Notes: generated by a model not told the origin, from the sequence alone. Positions 27,351 through 36,654 are shown, counted from the stretch's first letter. The stretch is 64,000 nucleotides of DNA from Ureibacillus thermosphaericus (GCF_012396605.1 NZ_JAAXPW010000002.1:62001-126000), one strand, 5' to 3'. Program-made: numbers and translations.

Positions 27351-27911
27351 TTAATAGTTATTGCGAATTGTTTTTAAAGCTTTGGACCATTTAAGCAGTT
27401 GGTCGAGCATATCATTTACAGTTTTTGTATGCATTTCTGCTGGTTTGAACTTTGTCATGTTTTCAAAATCAGTGAAAAGAGATAACGCAGGGTGTGTCCG
27501 AACATCTGCCACCGCTAATTCTCCCAAAATCCCGCGTAGATGTTCAGCAGCACGTGCTCCTCCAACAGAACCGTAGCTGACAATGCCAGCCGCTTTATTA
27601 TTCCAAACTTCTCTAGCTAAATCGAGCGCGTTCTTTAAAGCCCCTGTAATACTGTGGTTATATTCTTGCACAATAAAAATAAATCCGTCTAAACTTGCTA
27701 ATTTTTCATTCCATTTAGCTACTCGAGGATCTACTGTATCAGATGTTGTCGTACCAAAAAAAGGCAAGTCGTAATCAGCGATATCAACGATTTCAAATTC
27801 CGCTTCTTCACGATTATCAGCTATTTCTTTTACCCATTTGCCAACTTGAGGACTTACTCGACCTTCACGTGTACTTCCTAAAATGATCCCAATTTTTAAT
27901 TTCTCTGACAT
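27351..27911 (-). CDS. NADPH-dependent FMN reductase family protein
   Basis: A 186-residue flavodoxin-fold oxidoreductase. The FMN phosphate loop GSTREGRVSPQVGKWV lies near residues 12-27, and the second flavin loop PEYN-type motif appears as VQEYNHSITGALKNALDLA. YGSVGGARAAEHLR completes the family pattern. It likely reduces FMN, quinones or azo compounds with NAD(P)H. ATG at 27911 follows TAGGAGGAA. Confidence 0.9.
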   Translation of the reverse strand: MSEKLKIGIILGSTREGRVSPQVGKWVKEIADNREEAEFEIVDIADYDLPFFGTTTSDTVDPRVAKWNEKLASLDGFIFIVQEYNHSITGALKNALDLAREVWNNKAAGIVSYGSVGGARAAEHLRGILGELAVADVRTHPALSLFTDFENMTKFKPAEMHTKTVNDMLDQLLKWSKALKTIRNNY

Positions 27912-28035
27912 TGTAAGTTCCTCCTAATTATTTTTCTAAAAAACTCTTTATGATAACAATGTTGCCAATTTGTCGAAAAGTTATGATGTCGGAAAATGTA
28001 ATTTTTATGGATAGATTTTGTCTTGATATTCACAT

Positions 28036-28455
28036 CTATATGTCATGCTGTTTGTTCTTTCGTTCTTCCAAAATATCTTTAATCATTTCAATATGGGAAG
28101 ACGCCCATGCCTTTTCCCTAAAATGAAGAAACAAAGCAAATGTAATACCTGTGATATAACAAACAATGAAAATCATCCAATTTCGCGTTCCTTCTTGAAA
28201 CAGGATTTTCTGAAGATGCTCGGAAAAAATTAAAAATAAAAAAGGGATGGACGAAACAAAAATCGGAATCATGCCTGACCCATTTTCCTCTTTTACTAAT
28301 CGATAGTAAATTAATTGCAACACATCGCTTTCAATTGACTCATAAAATTTTCGAACTTCATAAAGATCTTTTAAATATTTTGATTCATGAATGGCATCTT
28401 GATTTTCTTTAAGCCGCTTATAAATTTTGTGAGCGTCTCCACGAAAAATGTTCAT
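28036..28455 (-). CDS. Two-helix membrane protein, unknown function
   Basis: A 139-residue protein. Residues 1-60 are charged and helical (KIYKRLKENQDAIHESKYL), followed by two hydrophobic helices (MIPIFVSSIPFLFLIFSEHL and WMIFIVCYITGITFALFLHF) and a charged C-terminus. ATG at 28455 follows GGGGTGAG. No family recognised. No neighbouring gene gives a hint. Confidence 0.55.
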   Translation of the reverse strand: MNIFRGDAHKIYKRLKENQDAIHESKYLKDLYEVRKFYESIESDVLQLIYYRLVKEENGSGMIPIFVSSIPFLFLIFSEHLQKILFQEGTRNWMIFIVCYITGITFALFLHFREKAWASSHIEMIKDILEERKNKQHDI

Positions 28456-28652
28456 CACTTCTCACCCCACAGCGTGAAATTTAGTGGGTTCACCATATTG
28501 TTTGCACTCCTCCTATTTGGACTACTTTTATTATTCTTCATCCTTTTAAAAATAAACTTTTCACAATTTTTACGAAATATTAGGCGTTTATCTGTTGTAT
28601 ATCAGTTTTATATATAATATAATTGTTATATATCACATAGGAGGGGATGGCC

Positions 28653-28805
28653 TTGTTGAGCAATAAAGAGCGTAAAAATATGGTTCAGTTTTTGGTGAAG
28701 TATTTTGGACTTGAACCAATTCAGCTTGTAAACATTTCTGATCGTATGTTAGAAGCTACGTATGATTTTGCGTATTCTCGATTTGAAATGGAAACGGATA
28801 TTTAA
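28653..28805 (+). CDS. 50-residue small protein, BH0509-like
   Basis: It reads SNKERKNMVQFLVKYFG, then QLVNISDRMLEATYDFAY, and ends with METDI. The N-terminal ERKNM--FL pattern recalls the BH0509 family of small Bacillus proteins, from memory only. AGGAGGGG precedes TTG at 28653; ATG at 28647 is too close to that site. The upstream region has an AT-rich palindrome (TATATAATATAATTGTTATATAT region near 28610-28633). Confidence 0.55.
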   Translation: MLSNKERKNMVQFLVKYFGLEPIQLVNISDRMLEATYDFAYSRFEMETDI

Positions 28806-28833
28806 TGGCATGAACAAAGGGGTAAACATATAA

Positions 28834-28862
28834 GAGTCGTTTCTCATGGGAAGAAACGACTC
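28834..28862. terminator. Bidirectional terminator
   Basis: GAGTCGTTTCT / AGAAACGACTC with a 7-nt loop between converging genes. Confidence 0.85.
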
Positions 28863-28883
28863 ATTTTATTTCATCCAAACATA

Positions 28884-29267
28884 TCACTCTTCAATCTTTT
28901 CAAATTGTAATGTAAACAATTCAATTTGTCTGCCCCATTCAACGGCCATGTTGATTTCCGTCTCTTCATTTACATTTGTACATTCCCCACAAACATCTGT
29001 AATCATTAAGATCCCCTGATCATTTAATAAACCGATTTCAGTGGAAGAACCGGATGGTGTTTCTATACGATAGCCGATTTGTTTTGGAATTGGTTTCTTC
29101 CCGATGTATTCGATTTGAAGTATTGATGATTCCTGTTTTTTCTCCATTACCACTTCATAGACAACTCGCCAATTTTTCGTTTCACCGACAAAAGTCCATT
29201 CTTTCGTATTTTGGCATGCTGTAAGCACAATGAGAACAATGAAGACAAAAATTGCTCTTTTTATCAC
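28884..29267 (-). CDS. Small lipoprotein, unknown function
   Basis: A 127-residue protein with a clear lipoprotein signal (MIKRAIFVFIVLIVLTACQN; Cys18 as the lipid site). The mature part reads KEWTFVGETKNWRVVYEVVM, resembling other secreted Bacillus lipoproteins with a WTF-GES-NW start. Two further cysteines (DVCGEC) could form a metal site or disulphide. Function unknown. Confidence 0.75.
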   Translation of the reverse strand: MIKRAIFVFIVLIVLTACQNTKEWTFVGETKNWRVVYEVVMEKKQESSILQIEYIGKKPIPKQIGYRIETPSGSSTEIGLLNDQGILMITDVCGECTNVNEETEINMAVEWGRQIELFTLQFEKIEE

Positions 29268-29395
29268 TTTGTCACCTCTTCATTCGTATTCCTATGAAAT
29301 CATTTTGGATCTATGCATTAAAGAGAAAAATTTTGAAGGAATAGTTTCATTGAATTGACGCACGCTAAATTCAAGATTTTTGGGAGGTGATAAGG

Positions 29396-29539
29396 ATGGC
29401 GAAGAAAAATAAGACGAGTTTTAAGAAAGATAAAAAGGAGAATAAAAGATCTAATCAACGGGAAGAATATTCAAAAGAGTTTAATCAAGTAATCCACAAC
29501 AATCCTCCTGCTGAAGTAAGAAAACCCCGAAATGCTTAA
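29396..29539 (+). CDS. 47-residue basic protein
   Basis: A lysine-rich N-terminus (MAKKNKTSFKKDKKENKR) followed by EEYSKEFNQVIHNNPPAEVR. A strong ribosome site GGGAGGTGATAAGG precedes the ATG, and a terminator follows. No family recognised; the composition suggests nucleic-acid binding or a spore-associated small protein. Confidence 0.6.
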   Translation: MAKKNKTSFKKDKKENKRSNQREEYSKEFNQVIHNNPPAEVRKPRNA

Positions 29540-29561
29540 TTTCAATGGGTACTAGCCCATA

Positions 29562-29598
29562 AAAAAGAGCGAATGTAGAGAACGATTCGCTCTTTTTT
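29562..29598. terminator. Terminator after the 47-residue basic protein gene
   Basis: AAAAGAGCGAAT / ATTCGCTCTTTT with T-run; can also serve the converging MocR gene. Confidence 0.88.
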
Positions 29599-29683
29599 GT
29601 AAAGGATGGATATTGATAATTGAAAAATTTAACATTCTCTTTAGAGAATTTTGCTAAAAAACAAAGCTCCAATTTTAAAATTC

Positions 29684-31135
29684 CTATTCGCTTCCTTCTA
29701 TTCCTCTATTCATCGAAACTTTAGAGATTTTCCGCAAAATTTCTAACCCCTTAGCCAATTCATCAAAAGATGCATATGCGTATGAAAGTCGTATATGATG
29801 CAAGTCGTTTGCAGCATAAATATATCCGGGATTAATCAAAACCTTTTCATTCAACAGTTTTAAAAAGAAAGCTTTATTGACAATCGGCTGATGGAACCTA
29901 AGCCAAATATAAAAGCCCCCTGCTGACTTATTCCATGAGGCAATATCTTTAAACTCTTCTTCCAATATCTTTTCTACAAAGGCAACCCTCTCTTTTAGTT
30001 GATGTCGGAGCCATGAAACATGATTTTCATATAATTCCGTTGATAACCAGTGAGCCACAATTTCTTGTGAGAAGGAGCTAGACCCATAATCTGTTTGCAT
30101 TTTAATATCGGCTAATCTCTGGATTACTTGCGTTGGCCCTACTACCCAACCAATGCGTAATCCTGGACTTAACGTTTTCGAAACGCTCCCGATGTATAGC
30201 ACTTGTCCTGAAGAATCGAAGGATTTAATCGGCGGTGTCGGAGAATCAAATAATAATTCATGGTACACATCATCTTCCACAATCGGAATTTGCAAAGCAT
30301 TGCACACTTCATACAACTGTTTCTTTTCTTCCACTGAAAAATTTATTCCTGTTGGATTATGCAATGAGGGAATGCAATAAAAAATAGACTGCCTTTTCTT
30401 TTTTAAAGATTGTAGGGTTTCTTGTAAATGCTGATTTCGCTGAACCGAGATCATTTGCATCCCCGCAGATTGAAATGGATGCACTGAAGTTAAATAAGAT
30501 GGATCTTCATGAAATACGATTGAGCCTTCCTCTAACAAGCCAAGAGCAATTAATTGCAATGCCTGAAGTGCCCCTGAAACAATTAAGATATTTTCAGGAA
30601 AAGTATAAATCCCCCGCTTTTGTAAATATTCGCACAAAATCTTTCGCAATCGTTCATTCCCTAGAGGTGATGAATAGCCGATTACTTTCGCATCAAGAGA
30701 AATTGATTGAAGAGACTGCTTCAACTCTTTTGTCGGAAGTAATTCCGGTGACAACTCCCCTGTTCCAAGGCGAATGACGTCATCGTATTGCTCGTATTCA
30801 TTAATCAATTGAATGGTATGAATGTTTGGTTTATGAATACTCGATTCAATATGTTGTTTCCAATTCGGTTGGGATTTGTTTAACAGGGCATTCCAAGAAT
30901 GATTCGCCACATAGACTCCAGAACCCACTTTCGATTCCAATAAGCCATCCGCTTTTAATTCTTCTATCGCCTGTTGCACCGTGCTACGATTTACTTTCAA
31001 TTGGCTCGCAAGTTTTCGTTGGGGTGGAATTTTTGTGCCAACCGTCCAATCTCCTCTTTCAATGCGAGACCGCATCCAATTGACAATTTGTTCTTGTAGG
31101 GTTAAATGGGAATTCCGTTCTGGTTTCCAGTCCAA
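29684..31135 (-). CDS. MocR/PdxR family regulator (GntR helix-turn-helix plus aminotransferase domain)
   Basis: About 483 residues. The N-terminal winged helix (RKLASQLKVNRSTVQQAIEE and LLESKVGSGVYV) is joined to a class I aminotransferase-like domain; the PLP lysine lies in GSVSKTLSPGLRIGWV and DDVYHELLF carries the PLP-ring Asp. Such proteins sense a PLP adduct of an amino acid. Start TTG at 31135 has GAGGTG seven bases upstream; the frame open to 31174 has no ribosome site and overlaps a 10-bp palindrome. It is divergent from the LysE gene and likely regulates it. Confidence 0.88.
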   Translation of the reverse strand: MDWKPERNSHLTLQEQIVNWMRSRIERGDWTVGTKIPPQRKLASQLKVNRSTVQQAIEELKADGLLESKVGSGVYVANHSWNALLNKSQPNWKQHIESSIHKPNIHTIQLINEYEQYDDVIRLGTGELSPELLPTKELKQSLQSISLDAKVIGYSSPLGNERLRKILCEYLQKRGIYTFPENILIVSGALQALQLIALGLLEEGSIVFHEDPSYLTSVHPFQSAGMQMISVQRNQHLQETLQSLKKKRQSIFYCIPSLHNPTGINFSVEEKKQLYEVCNALQIPIVEDDVYHELLFDSPTPPIKSFDSSGQVLYIGSVSKTLSPGLRIGWVVGPTQVIQRLADIKMQTDYGSSSFSQEIVAHWLSTELYENHVSWLRHQLKERVAFVEKILEEEFKDIASWNKSAGGFYIWLRFHQPIVNKAFFLKLLNEKVLINPGYIYAANDLHHIRLSYAYASFDELAKGLEILRKISKVSMNRGIEGSE

Positions 31136-31152
31136 AAAAATCACCTCTTTAA

Positions 31153-31180
31153 AATTGGATGGTGCAAAATCCATCCAATT
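31153..31180. promoter_or_regulatory. Palindromic operator between mocR and lysE
   Basis: AATTGGATGG (31153-31162) and CCATCCAATT (31171-31180) form a perfect 10-bp inverted repeat with 8-bp spacer in the divergent promoter region. It lies just upstream of the mocR start. Confidence 0.65.
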
Positions 31181-31237
31181 GGTCGTTTTCTTTTAGTTAT
31201 AACAAAGTATGATTGATTTAGAAAGCGGGGTGAAGAA

Positions 31238-31849
31238 ATGGAACCACTATTACACGGAATCATTTTAGCATTTGGATTGATTTTACCTTTAGGGGTTCAA
31301 AATGTATTTGTTTTTACACAAGGTGCTATGCAGCCGAATCTTTTCCGCGCCTTTCCTGCGACAATTACTGCAGCGATGTGCGATACATTGTTAATTTTAC
31401 TTGCTGTTTTTGGATTATCCGCAATTGTGTTGCAATTTGAATGGTTGCGAATAGGGCTTTTAATGGTGGGAGTCGTATTTTTGTTATATATGGGGTATGC
31501 CATTTGGAAAAGCAAACCAGCAATCACTGAAACAAACAACGCGTTGCCAGCCAAAAAGCAAATTATCTTTGCGATTTCCGTTTCCGTCTTGAATCCTCAT
31601 GCCATCTTAGACATTATAGGTGTGATTGGAACGAGCGCGCTGAAATATGAAGATATCGAACAATTATTATTTACCTTAGCCTGCATCAGCGTATCTTGGA
31701 TTTGGTTTGTTGGCCTAACCATAGCAGGGGGAGTCTTGAAAAAGTTAGATCGCTCCGGAAGGATTTTAATGATTTTTAACAAATGTTCAGCCATTTTTAT
31801 TTGGGGCACTGCTATTTATTTAATGACTGATGTATTTGGCCAGCTCTAG
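31238..31849 (+). CDS. LysE/ArgO family amino acid exporter
   Basis: A 203-residue membrane protein with six hydrophobic helices. The N-terminal LILPLGVQNVFVFTQGA is the LysE family signature (G-QN-FV), and VSVLNPHAILDIIGVIG is the matching second-half motif. It probably exports basic amino acids. ATG at 31238 follows GCGGGGTGA. The divergent MocR regulator suggests amino-acid-responsive induction. Confidence 0.9.
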   Translation: MEPLLHGIILAFGLILPLGVQNVFVFTQGAMQPNLFRAFPATITAAMCDTLLILLAVFGLSAIVLQFEWLRIGLLMVGVVFLLYMGYAIWKSKPAITETNNALPAKKQIIFAISVSVLNPHAILDIIGVIGTSALKYEDIEQLLFTLACISVSWIWFVGLTIAGGVLKKLDRSGRILMIFNKCSAIFIWGTAIYLMTDVFGQL

Positions 31850-32130
31850 TCTTTTCCAATGAAATGCTTAAGAATAGGTTTTCCTTTTTAATTAAATAAA
31901 GAGCCATTGCATTTCCTTCTGACAAGCTTGTACAAAAAACAAATTATACCAATTAGCTATTTAAACTTTTCAATGTTATGAACATTATCCCACTTTACTT
32001 ACAAACCTTTTTCATAATCCAAACTCGAAAATGCTATACCTTTCTCTCATTTTTGATGGATGCTCTTATAATAGAGAAAATTTTCTATATAATGGTTCAC
32101 GTGACAAAAAATTTGAAAGGTTGTGAAAAA

Positions 32131-33342
32131 GTGGGTAAATTTCATTGGTTCGTTGTCACGCTCTTGGCAATGCTATTAGCAGCCTGTGGTGGAAATGAAG
32201 AATCAAAAAACCTTGAAGAAAATGCAGATGTAGAAGTAGACATAAACGAAGAAAAAAATGAAAAAGTAAACGGAGCAACTACATCTTTTGATGAAGTAAA
32301 TAAACTCATTCAAGAAGCAACAGAAGGAAATATAGAAGTTGTATACACAAACGAGAGCGCAAATTATTACCATGATATGAAAGGTTTTATTGTCGACGTT
32401 CCTGCCTATCAAATTGTGAAAGTCACTGATATGAATCGAGATTTTCTTATTCAATTTGATGACCAACAAGAAGGTTATATCATCATTGCTAAAACAATCA
32501 TAAACAATACAACAGAGAAAGATATGTACTACAACCTCAATTTTAATATTCGTTTAACACACGAAACAGATTACATCCCATTTGACCTTACATTTTTAAG
32601 AAAAGAACTTTTCCCTCGCCCACAAAACGAACAAACACGTGCTTGGGCTCCAGGTGAAATAGCGGAAGGCTATGTCACATTCACTTTAACAAATGAACAA
32701 TTTGAAGCTATATCTTCTGTAAAACCAAAGTTTGTCATTGAAGGTGGCGTATCTGAAAATGAGTCATTCAAAGAAAGCTTCCTTGATGATGCTGTGTTTG
32801 ACTTCGTATATAGTGAAGAATATGCAAAAGAAGTTGGAAACGCACCACAATTTTACCCAGATCGTTTAACAACGGCAAACTGGGCTAATAAAGTAATGAT
32901 TTTTGAAAAATCAAATATCAATGAAACAAAACAAATTGACAATGTAATCATTACGTTAGATGGTGTTCAATATACAGAAGTCATTCCAACCGCTGGCAAT
33001 GAAGAACGTTTCCGTAACTTTGGCGATAGCGGTGTCGTGGCAATTACGGTGAGACTTTTGATCGATAACCAATCCAGTGAAAAAGTTAATATTGATCAAA
33101 TTGGTTCAAAATTAAGAATCGATGATAACCGCGGTACAGCTATTGCTAGCGGCATGGTGGAACCTTCTGATGAAAGGGAAGTGAAACCAGGAGAACAAGG
33201 CGTTAAACATCATGTCTTTCTATTTAGAAAAGATGAATTTGAAATTTTCAAGAGATTTGATTTAGAATTTGGTCCATTCACAAATGATGAAGGAAAAGAT
33301 CAATTTAAAGGAAAGACAGTTACTTTTACATTACCAAGATAA
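32131..33342 (+). CDS. Lipoprotein, DUF5068-like
   Basis: A 403-residue exported lipoprotein. The signal reads MGKFHWFVVTLLAMLLAACG, Cys19 being the lipid site; a short acidic linker follows. The rest contains two beta-rich repeats, each with a segment like YIIIAKTIINNTTEKDMYYN or VVAITVRLLIDNQSSEKVN, as in DUF5068/DUF4352-type lipoproteins. Start GTG at 32131 follows AAAGG; the frame open to 31978 has no signal and no ribosome site. Function unknown. Confidence 0.78.
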   Translation: MGKFHWFVVTLLAMLLAACGGNEESKNLEENADVEVDINEEKNEKVNGATTSFDEVNKLIQEATEGNIEVVYTNESANYYHDMKGFIVDVPAYQIVKVTDMNRDFLIQFDDQQEGYIIIAKTIINNTTEKDMYYNLNFNIRLTHETDYIPFDLTFLRKELFPRPQNEQTRAWAPGEIAEGYVTFTLTNEQFEAISSVKPKFVIEGGVSENESFKESFLDDAVFDFVYSEEYAKEVGNAPQFYPDRLTTANWANKVMIFEKSNINETKQIDNVIITLDGVQYTEVIPTAGNEERFRNFGDSGVVAITVRLLIDNQSSEKVNIDQIGSKLRIDDNRGTAIASGMVEPSDEREVKPGEQGVKHHVFLFRKDEFEIFKRFDLEFGPFTNDEGKDQFKGKTVTFTLPR

Positions 33343-33349
33343 ACAAAAA

Positions 33350-33380
33350 AACACCACGTATCGATGCGTGGTGTTTTTTA
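33350..33380 (+). terminator. Terminator after the DUF5068-like gene
   Basis: AACACCACG / CGTGGTGTT with an 8-nt loop and T-run. Confidence 0.9.
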
Positions 33381-33386
33381 AAGAGG

Positions 33387-33734
33387 TTATACACCTGTAG
33401 AGACATCAAAAGGTACAAACTCACCATTTATATATGCTTCTAAATATTCTTTGTTACCTTAAACACATGTTTTCTTTCTGTATTTTGCTCTTCTTGTTCA
33501 TCAAGCTTTACAATTAGTGTAGTCCCGTTCAATTCTAATCTCTTCTACATTTGCAGTAGATGAATAAACAATATAAAAAACATTCCCTTTCGTATTCAAT
33601 ATTTGGAGCTTAGCGTATTCATCTATTCTCTCTTGCACTTTTTTCGGAACAACCTCTAATTCACTTATGCTGAATTGAGATGTCTGACACGCTGCTAAAA
33701 ACATCAGCATAAAAATAAATACATATTTCTTCAT
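33387..33734 (-). pseudogene. Small lipoprotein gene with two frameshifts
   Basis: The frame begins MKKYVFIFMLMFLAACQTSQ, a good lipoprotein signal, and stops after 77 codons. Shifting frame at about 33528 continues it as LNGTTLIVKLDEQEEQNTER and KHVFKVTK; a second shift near 33457 continues as EYLEAYINGEFVPFDVSTGV to the stop at 33387. The three segments fit a single secreted protein of about 115 residues. Real decay or sequence errors in homopolymers cannot be told apart here. Confidence 0.6.
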
Positions 33735-33902
33735 CTATTTCTCTCCCCCTATTTCATTGATTCTACAAAAATTTTCCATCACCTCTTAGATGACTTAAAT
33801 GCTTAGAAAAACGCAATAACTTCGTCAGATTTGTACTTGAACTCTCTATTCATAGTGCTAAAATCTATAAATAAACTACACATAGTTGGGGGTCTTTTTT
33901 CA

Positions 33903-34400
33903 ATGAAGCTAAATGAAAAAGAATTAGAAATACTTGGAGTGTTAGAGAAAGACGCTCGAATCGAAACAGCAGACCTTGCAAAAATGGTGGGCTTAAGTAT
34001 AGAAGAAACAGAATCCATTCTAAAAAAACTTGAGAGTGATCAAGTCATTGTTAAATATTTAACAATGATTGACTGGACAAAAATCGATGAACATCAAGGC
34101 GTTCGAGCAATGATTGATGTGAAAGTAACCCCTAAACAAGGCGTTGGCTTCGATGAGATTGCTGAAAAAATTTATCGTTATGATGAAGTACAATCTGTTT
34201 ATTTAATGTCCGGTACTTATGACTTATCCGTTATTGTTGAAGGCAACACTTTAAATGAAGTGGCAAATTTTGTATCACAAAAATTGTCTACATTGGAATC
34301 TGTCGTATCAACAACAACTCATTTCATCTTGAAAAAATACAAACATGATGGAATTATTTTAGAACAAGAGAAAAAAGATAAAAGAATTGTGGTGTCATAA
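33903..34400 (+). CDS. alaR: Lrp/AsnC family regulator, AlaR-like
   Basis: A 165-residue regulator. The N-terminal helix-turn-helix (IETADLAKMVGLSIEETESIL near residues 21-41) is followed by the RAM ligand-binding domain (VQSVYLMSGTYDLSVIVEGN). ATG at 33903 follows GGGGG. The gene ends directly at the ATG of the aminotransferase, an arrangement like Bacillus subtilis alaR-alaT (yugG-yugH), where AlaR controls the alanine transaminase. The symbol is given on that synteny. Confidence 0.85.
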   Translation: MKLNEKELEILGVLEKDARIETADLAKMVGLSIEETESILKKLESDQVIVKYLTMIDWTKIDEHQGVRAMIDVKVTPKQGVGFDEIAEKIYRYDEVQSVYLMSGTYDLSVIVEGNTLNEVANFVSQKLSTLESVVSTTTHFILKKYKHDGIILEQEKKDKRIVVS

Positions 34401-35567
34401 ATGAAGGCAACAAAAAGTACATATATTTCCAGAACAGTTAGAGAATTAAAACCCTCAGGTATTCGTCGTTTTTTTGATTTAGCTGCAGGAATGGAAGGCG
34501 TCATCTCCCTAGGTGTTGGTGAACCTGATTTCGTCACTCCTTGGCATGTTCGAGAAGCGGCGATCCGTTCCATTGAAGAAGGATATACTTCCTATACACC
34601 GAATGCGGGTCTTCTAGAACTACGCGAAGAAATCACAAATTATGTAAAAAACCGTTATCATGTGGAGTATTCCCCTTCCGAAGTCATTGTCACAGTGGGG
34701 GCAAGTTCAGCAATCGATACAGCGATGCGCACGATTATCGATCCAGGCGATGAAGTTATTGTTGTAGAACCCTGCTTCGTATCATACAGCCCTACCGTCA
34801 CTCTTGCAGGCGGCATCCCAGTCCCAGTGCAAGCGTTAAAAGAAAATGACTTTAAAATTTTACCAAGTCAAATTGAAGCAGCAATCACGCACAAAACGAA
34901 AGCGATGATTATTTGCTTCCCTAACAATCCTACAGGGACGCTCTTAAATAGAACAGAGTTAGAAGCTCTTGCGGAAATTGCCAAAAAATATGATCTACTC
35001 GTGATATCGGATGAAATTTATGCCGAACTTACATATGATGATTCCTTTACAAGTATGGCCTCTCTCCCTAGTATGCGGGAAAGAACCATTTTAGTGAATG
35101 GATTCTCAAAAGCCTTTGCCATGACAGGTTGGCGACTAGGTTATGTATGTGCACCGGAAGAAATTGCAAGTGCGATGTTGAAAGTTCATCAATATGCATT
35201 GATGTGTGCATCCACAAATTCACAATATGCAGGTTTGGAAGCGTTGCGCAATGGACAAGGTGAAGTGGAGAAAATGGTGAAAAGTTATCGTCTCCGCCGT
35301 AATTTCATTGTGAATTCCTTTAATGAAATGGGGCTTACTTGCCACATGCCAGGCGGTGCTTTCTATGCCTTCCCTTCCATTGAATCAACTGGTCTAAGCT
35401 CTCAAGAATTTGCAGAACGATTATTGTTAGAACAAAGCGTTGCCGTTGTACCAGGTGATGTCTTTGGCGAAAGCGGCGAAGGCCATATCCGCTGCTCTTA
35501 CGCAACATCAATGGAAGAGTTAAAAGAAGCAATGAAACGAATTAAACGCTTTATTGATTCGTTGTAA
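34401..35567 (+). CDS. alaT: Class I/II aminotransferase, AlaT-like
   Basis: A 388-residue PLP aminotransferase. The PLP Lys237 lies in NGFSKAFAMTGWRLGY, NNPTGTLL binds the PLP ring region and the C-terminal IRCSYATSMEEL carries the substrate-carboxylate Arg. The protein belongs to the YugH/PatA group; the regulator upstream suggests alanine transamination. The stop of alaR abuts its ATG, so the two are coupled. Confidence 0.9.
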   Translation: MKATKSTYISRTVRELKPSGIRRFFDLAAGMEGVISLGVGEPDFVTPWHVREAAIRSIEEGYTSYTPNAGLLELREEITNYVKNRYHVEYSPSEVIVTVGASSAIDTAMRTIIDPGDEVIVVEPCFVSYSPTVTLAGGIPVPVQALKENDFKILPSQIEAAITHKTKAMIICFPNNPTGTLLNRTELEALAEIAKKYDLLVISDEIYAELTYDDSFTSMASLPSMRERTILVNGFSKAFAMTGWRLGYVCAPEEIASAMLKVHQYALMCASTNSQYAGLEALRNGQGEVEKMVKSYRLRRNFIVNSFNEMGLTCHMPGGAFYAFPSIESTGLSSQEFAERLLLEQSVAVVPGDVFGESGEGHIRCSYATSMEELKEAMKRIKRFIDSL

Positions 35568-35584
35568 TATTAGACTTGATTTGT

Positions 35585-35621
35585 ACAGGCTGTTAAGGTT
35601 GCTTAGCAGTCTGTTTTTTTT
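35585..35621 (+). terminator. Terminator after alaT
   Basis: ACAGGCTG / CAGTCTGT stem extended by TTAAG/CTTAG inside, then eight T. Confidence 0.85.
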
Positions 35622-35790
35622 GAACATGATAACTTTGGCGAAATACTTGCAACTTTATTTTACATTCATTTCTTCCCTTCCTTCTCCCTCCAAAAAAACA
35701 GGACATTTGCAACTTTCTCTTTTTTCATTTCCTTGCTACACTCCTTTTAACAAAATTCATTTTTTGAAATTTTTTACTGAGGTGATTCAT

Positions 35791-36390
35791 TTGAAATACA
35801 AGTTATTTAGTAACTTATTGTTGTTTTCAATCATCCTTCTCGCCGCTTGTTCTACCACCAATGACGACGTTCCTGCAACGATAGAAGCCAACCCTGACAC
35901 CGGATATGGTAAAACCTTTCAAGAACTCAGAATTGGCAACCTATTAAACTTTGATTTCCAATTAAATAATGCGGATCAAACGTGGGTAACGATTTGGGTG
36001 GAAAGTTACCAGGATGGAAAACAAAAAGAACAATCGGCCGCTCAATTGGCTTATGGATTAAGCCCTAACAAAACAGAGCAGGGTCCTTTAGGAATCGGTA
36101 TGTTTGAAACCGTCGATGGATCATATCTATTTATTTATTCCAACAACATCTCATTGAAGCCAACAAAAATTGATATCCCCAATTCCGAAAACATCATTAG
36201 CGAATGGAAATATGCTTTAAATGAAGAAACATTAGAATTAAATCAGTCCTATCTATTAGGAGTATATCGAGCATCAGAAAATGAAATGGCAGTTTACGAT
36301 TTACAAGATGAAAAAGAAGTCGAACAAATGATTCAAGACTCTAAGTATGTCCTACTAGTGAAAATGAAAATTGAAGAAAATGAAGGTTAA
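35791..36390 (+). CDS. Lipoprotein, paralogue of the frameshifted gene at 10.2-10.8 kb
   Basis: A 199-residue lipoprotein; the signal ends LLFSIILLAACST. The mature part has TWVTIWVESYQDGKQKEQ and a C-terminal SKYVLLVKMKIEEN. By eye it aligns along its length with the frameshifted gene at 10189-10802. TTG at 35791 follows GAGGTG; the longer frame from 35554 covers a terminator and is rejected. It overlaps or adjoins the small membrane gene downstream, with which it probably forms an operon. Function unknown. Confidence 0.72.
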   Translation: MKYKLFSNLLLFSIILLAACSTTNDDVPATIEANPDTGYGKTFQELRIGNLLNFDFQLNNADQTWVTIWVESYQDGKQKEQSAAQLAYGLSPNKTEQGPLGIGMFETVDGSYLFIYSNNISLKPTKIDIPNSENIISEWKYALNEETLELNQSYLLGVYRASENEMAVYDLQDEKEVEQMIQDSKYVLLVKMKIEENEG

Positions 36391-36412
36391 AATTGAGAAG
36401 GAGTTGAAAATT

Positions 36413-36610
36413 TTGGATAATATTGTATCAGAAGTTTTATTTTCCATCTATGTCATCATCATGATTATTACTTCTATTGTTTATTTACGCCAATTAGAAA
36501 AAGCACGAAAACACCGAGCGTTGACTGCTTTTGAACGGACGATGTATATCCTAATTCAAGTTGGCTATTTGTTATTTGCGGCTAGCCTGCTTATTTTTGT
36601 ATTTACTTAG
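36413..36610 (+). CDS. 65-residue two-helix membrane protein
   Basis: Two hydrophobic segments (SEVLFSIYVIIMIITSIVYL and ILIQVGYLLFAASLLIFVF) joined by a basic loop with KARKHRALTAFER. TTG at 36413 lies nine bases after AAGGAG. It follows the lipoprotein gene by 22 bp, so the two are likely co-transcribed. No family recognised. Confidence 0.6.
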   Translation: MDNIVSEVLFSIYVIIMIITSIVYLRQLEKARKHRALTAFERTMYILIQVGYLLFAASLLIFVFT

Positions 36611-36621
36611 ACGTGAAAAAG

Positions 36622-36654
36622 CCTGATCTAAAAGTCCAAAACTTTTGGATCAGG
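36622..36654 (+). terminator. Terminator-like hairpin
   Basis: CCTGATC-AAAAGT pairs with ACTTTT-GATCAGG; the following T-run is weak. Confidence 0.6.

Noticed and set aside
31978..32130. N-terminal extension of the DUF5068-like lipoprotein
   Set aside because: The extension has no ribosome site, and the lipoprotein signal begins at the GTG at 32131.
35554..35790. N-terminal extension of the lipoprotein at 35791
   Set aside because: It covers the alaT terminator, and the lipoprotein signal starts after GAGGTG at 35791.
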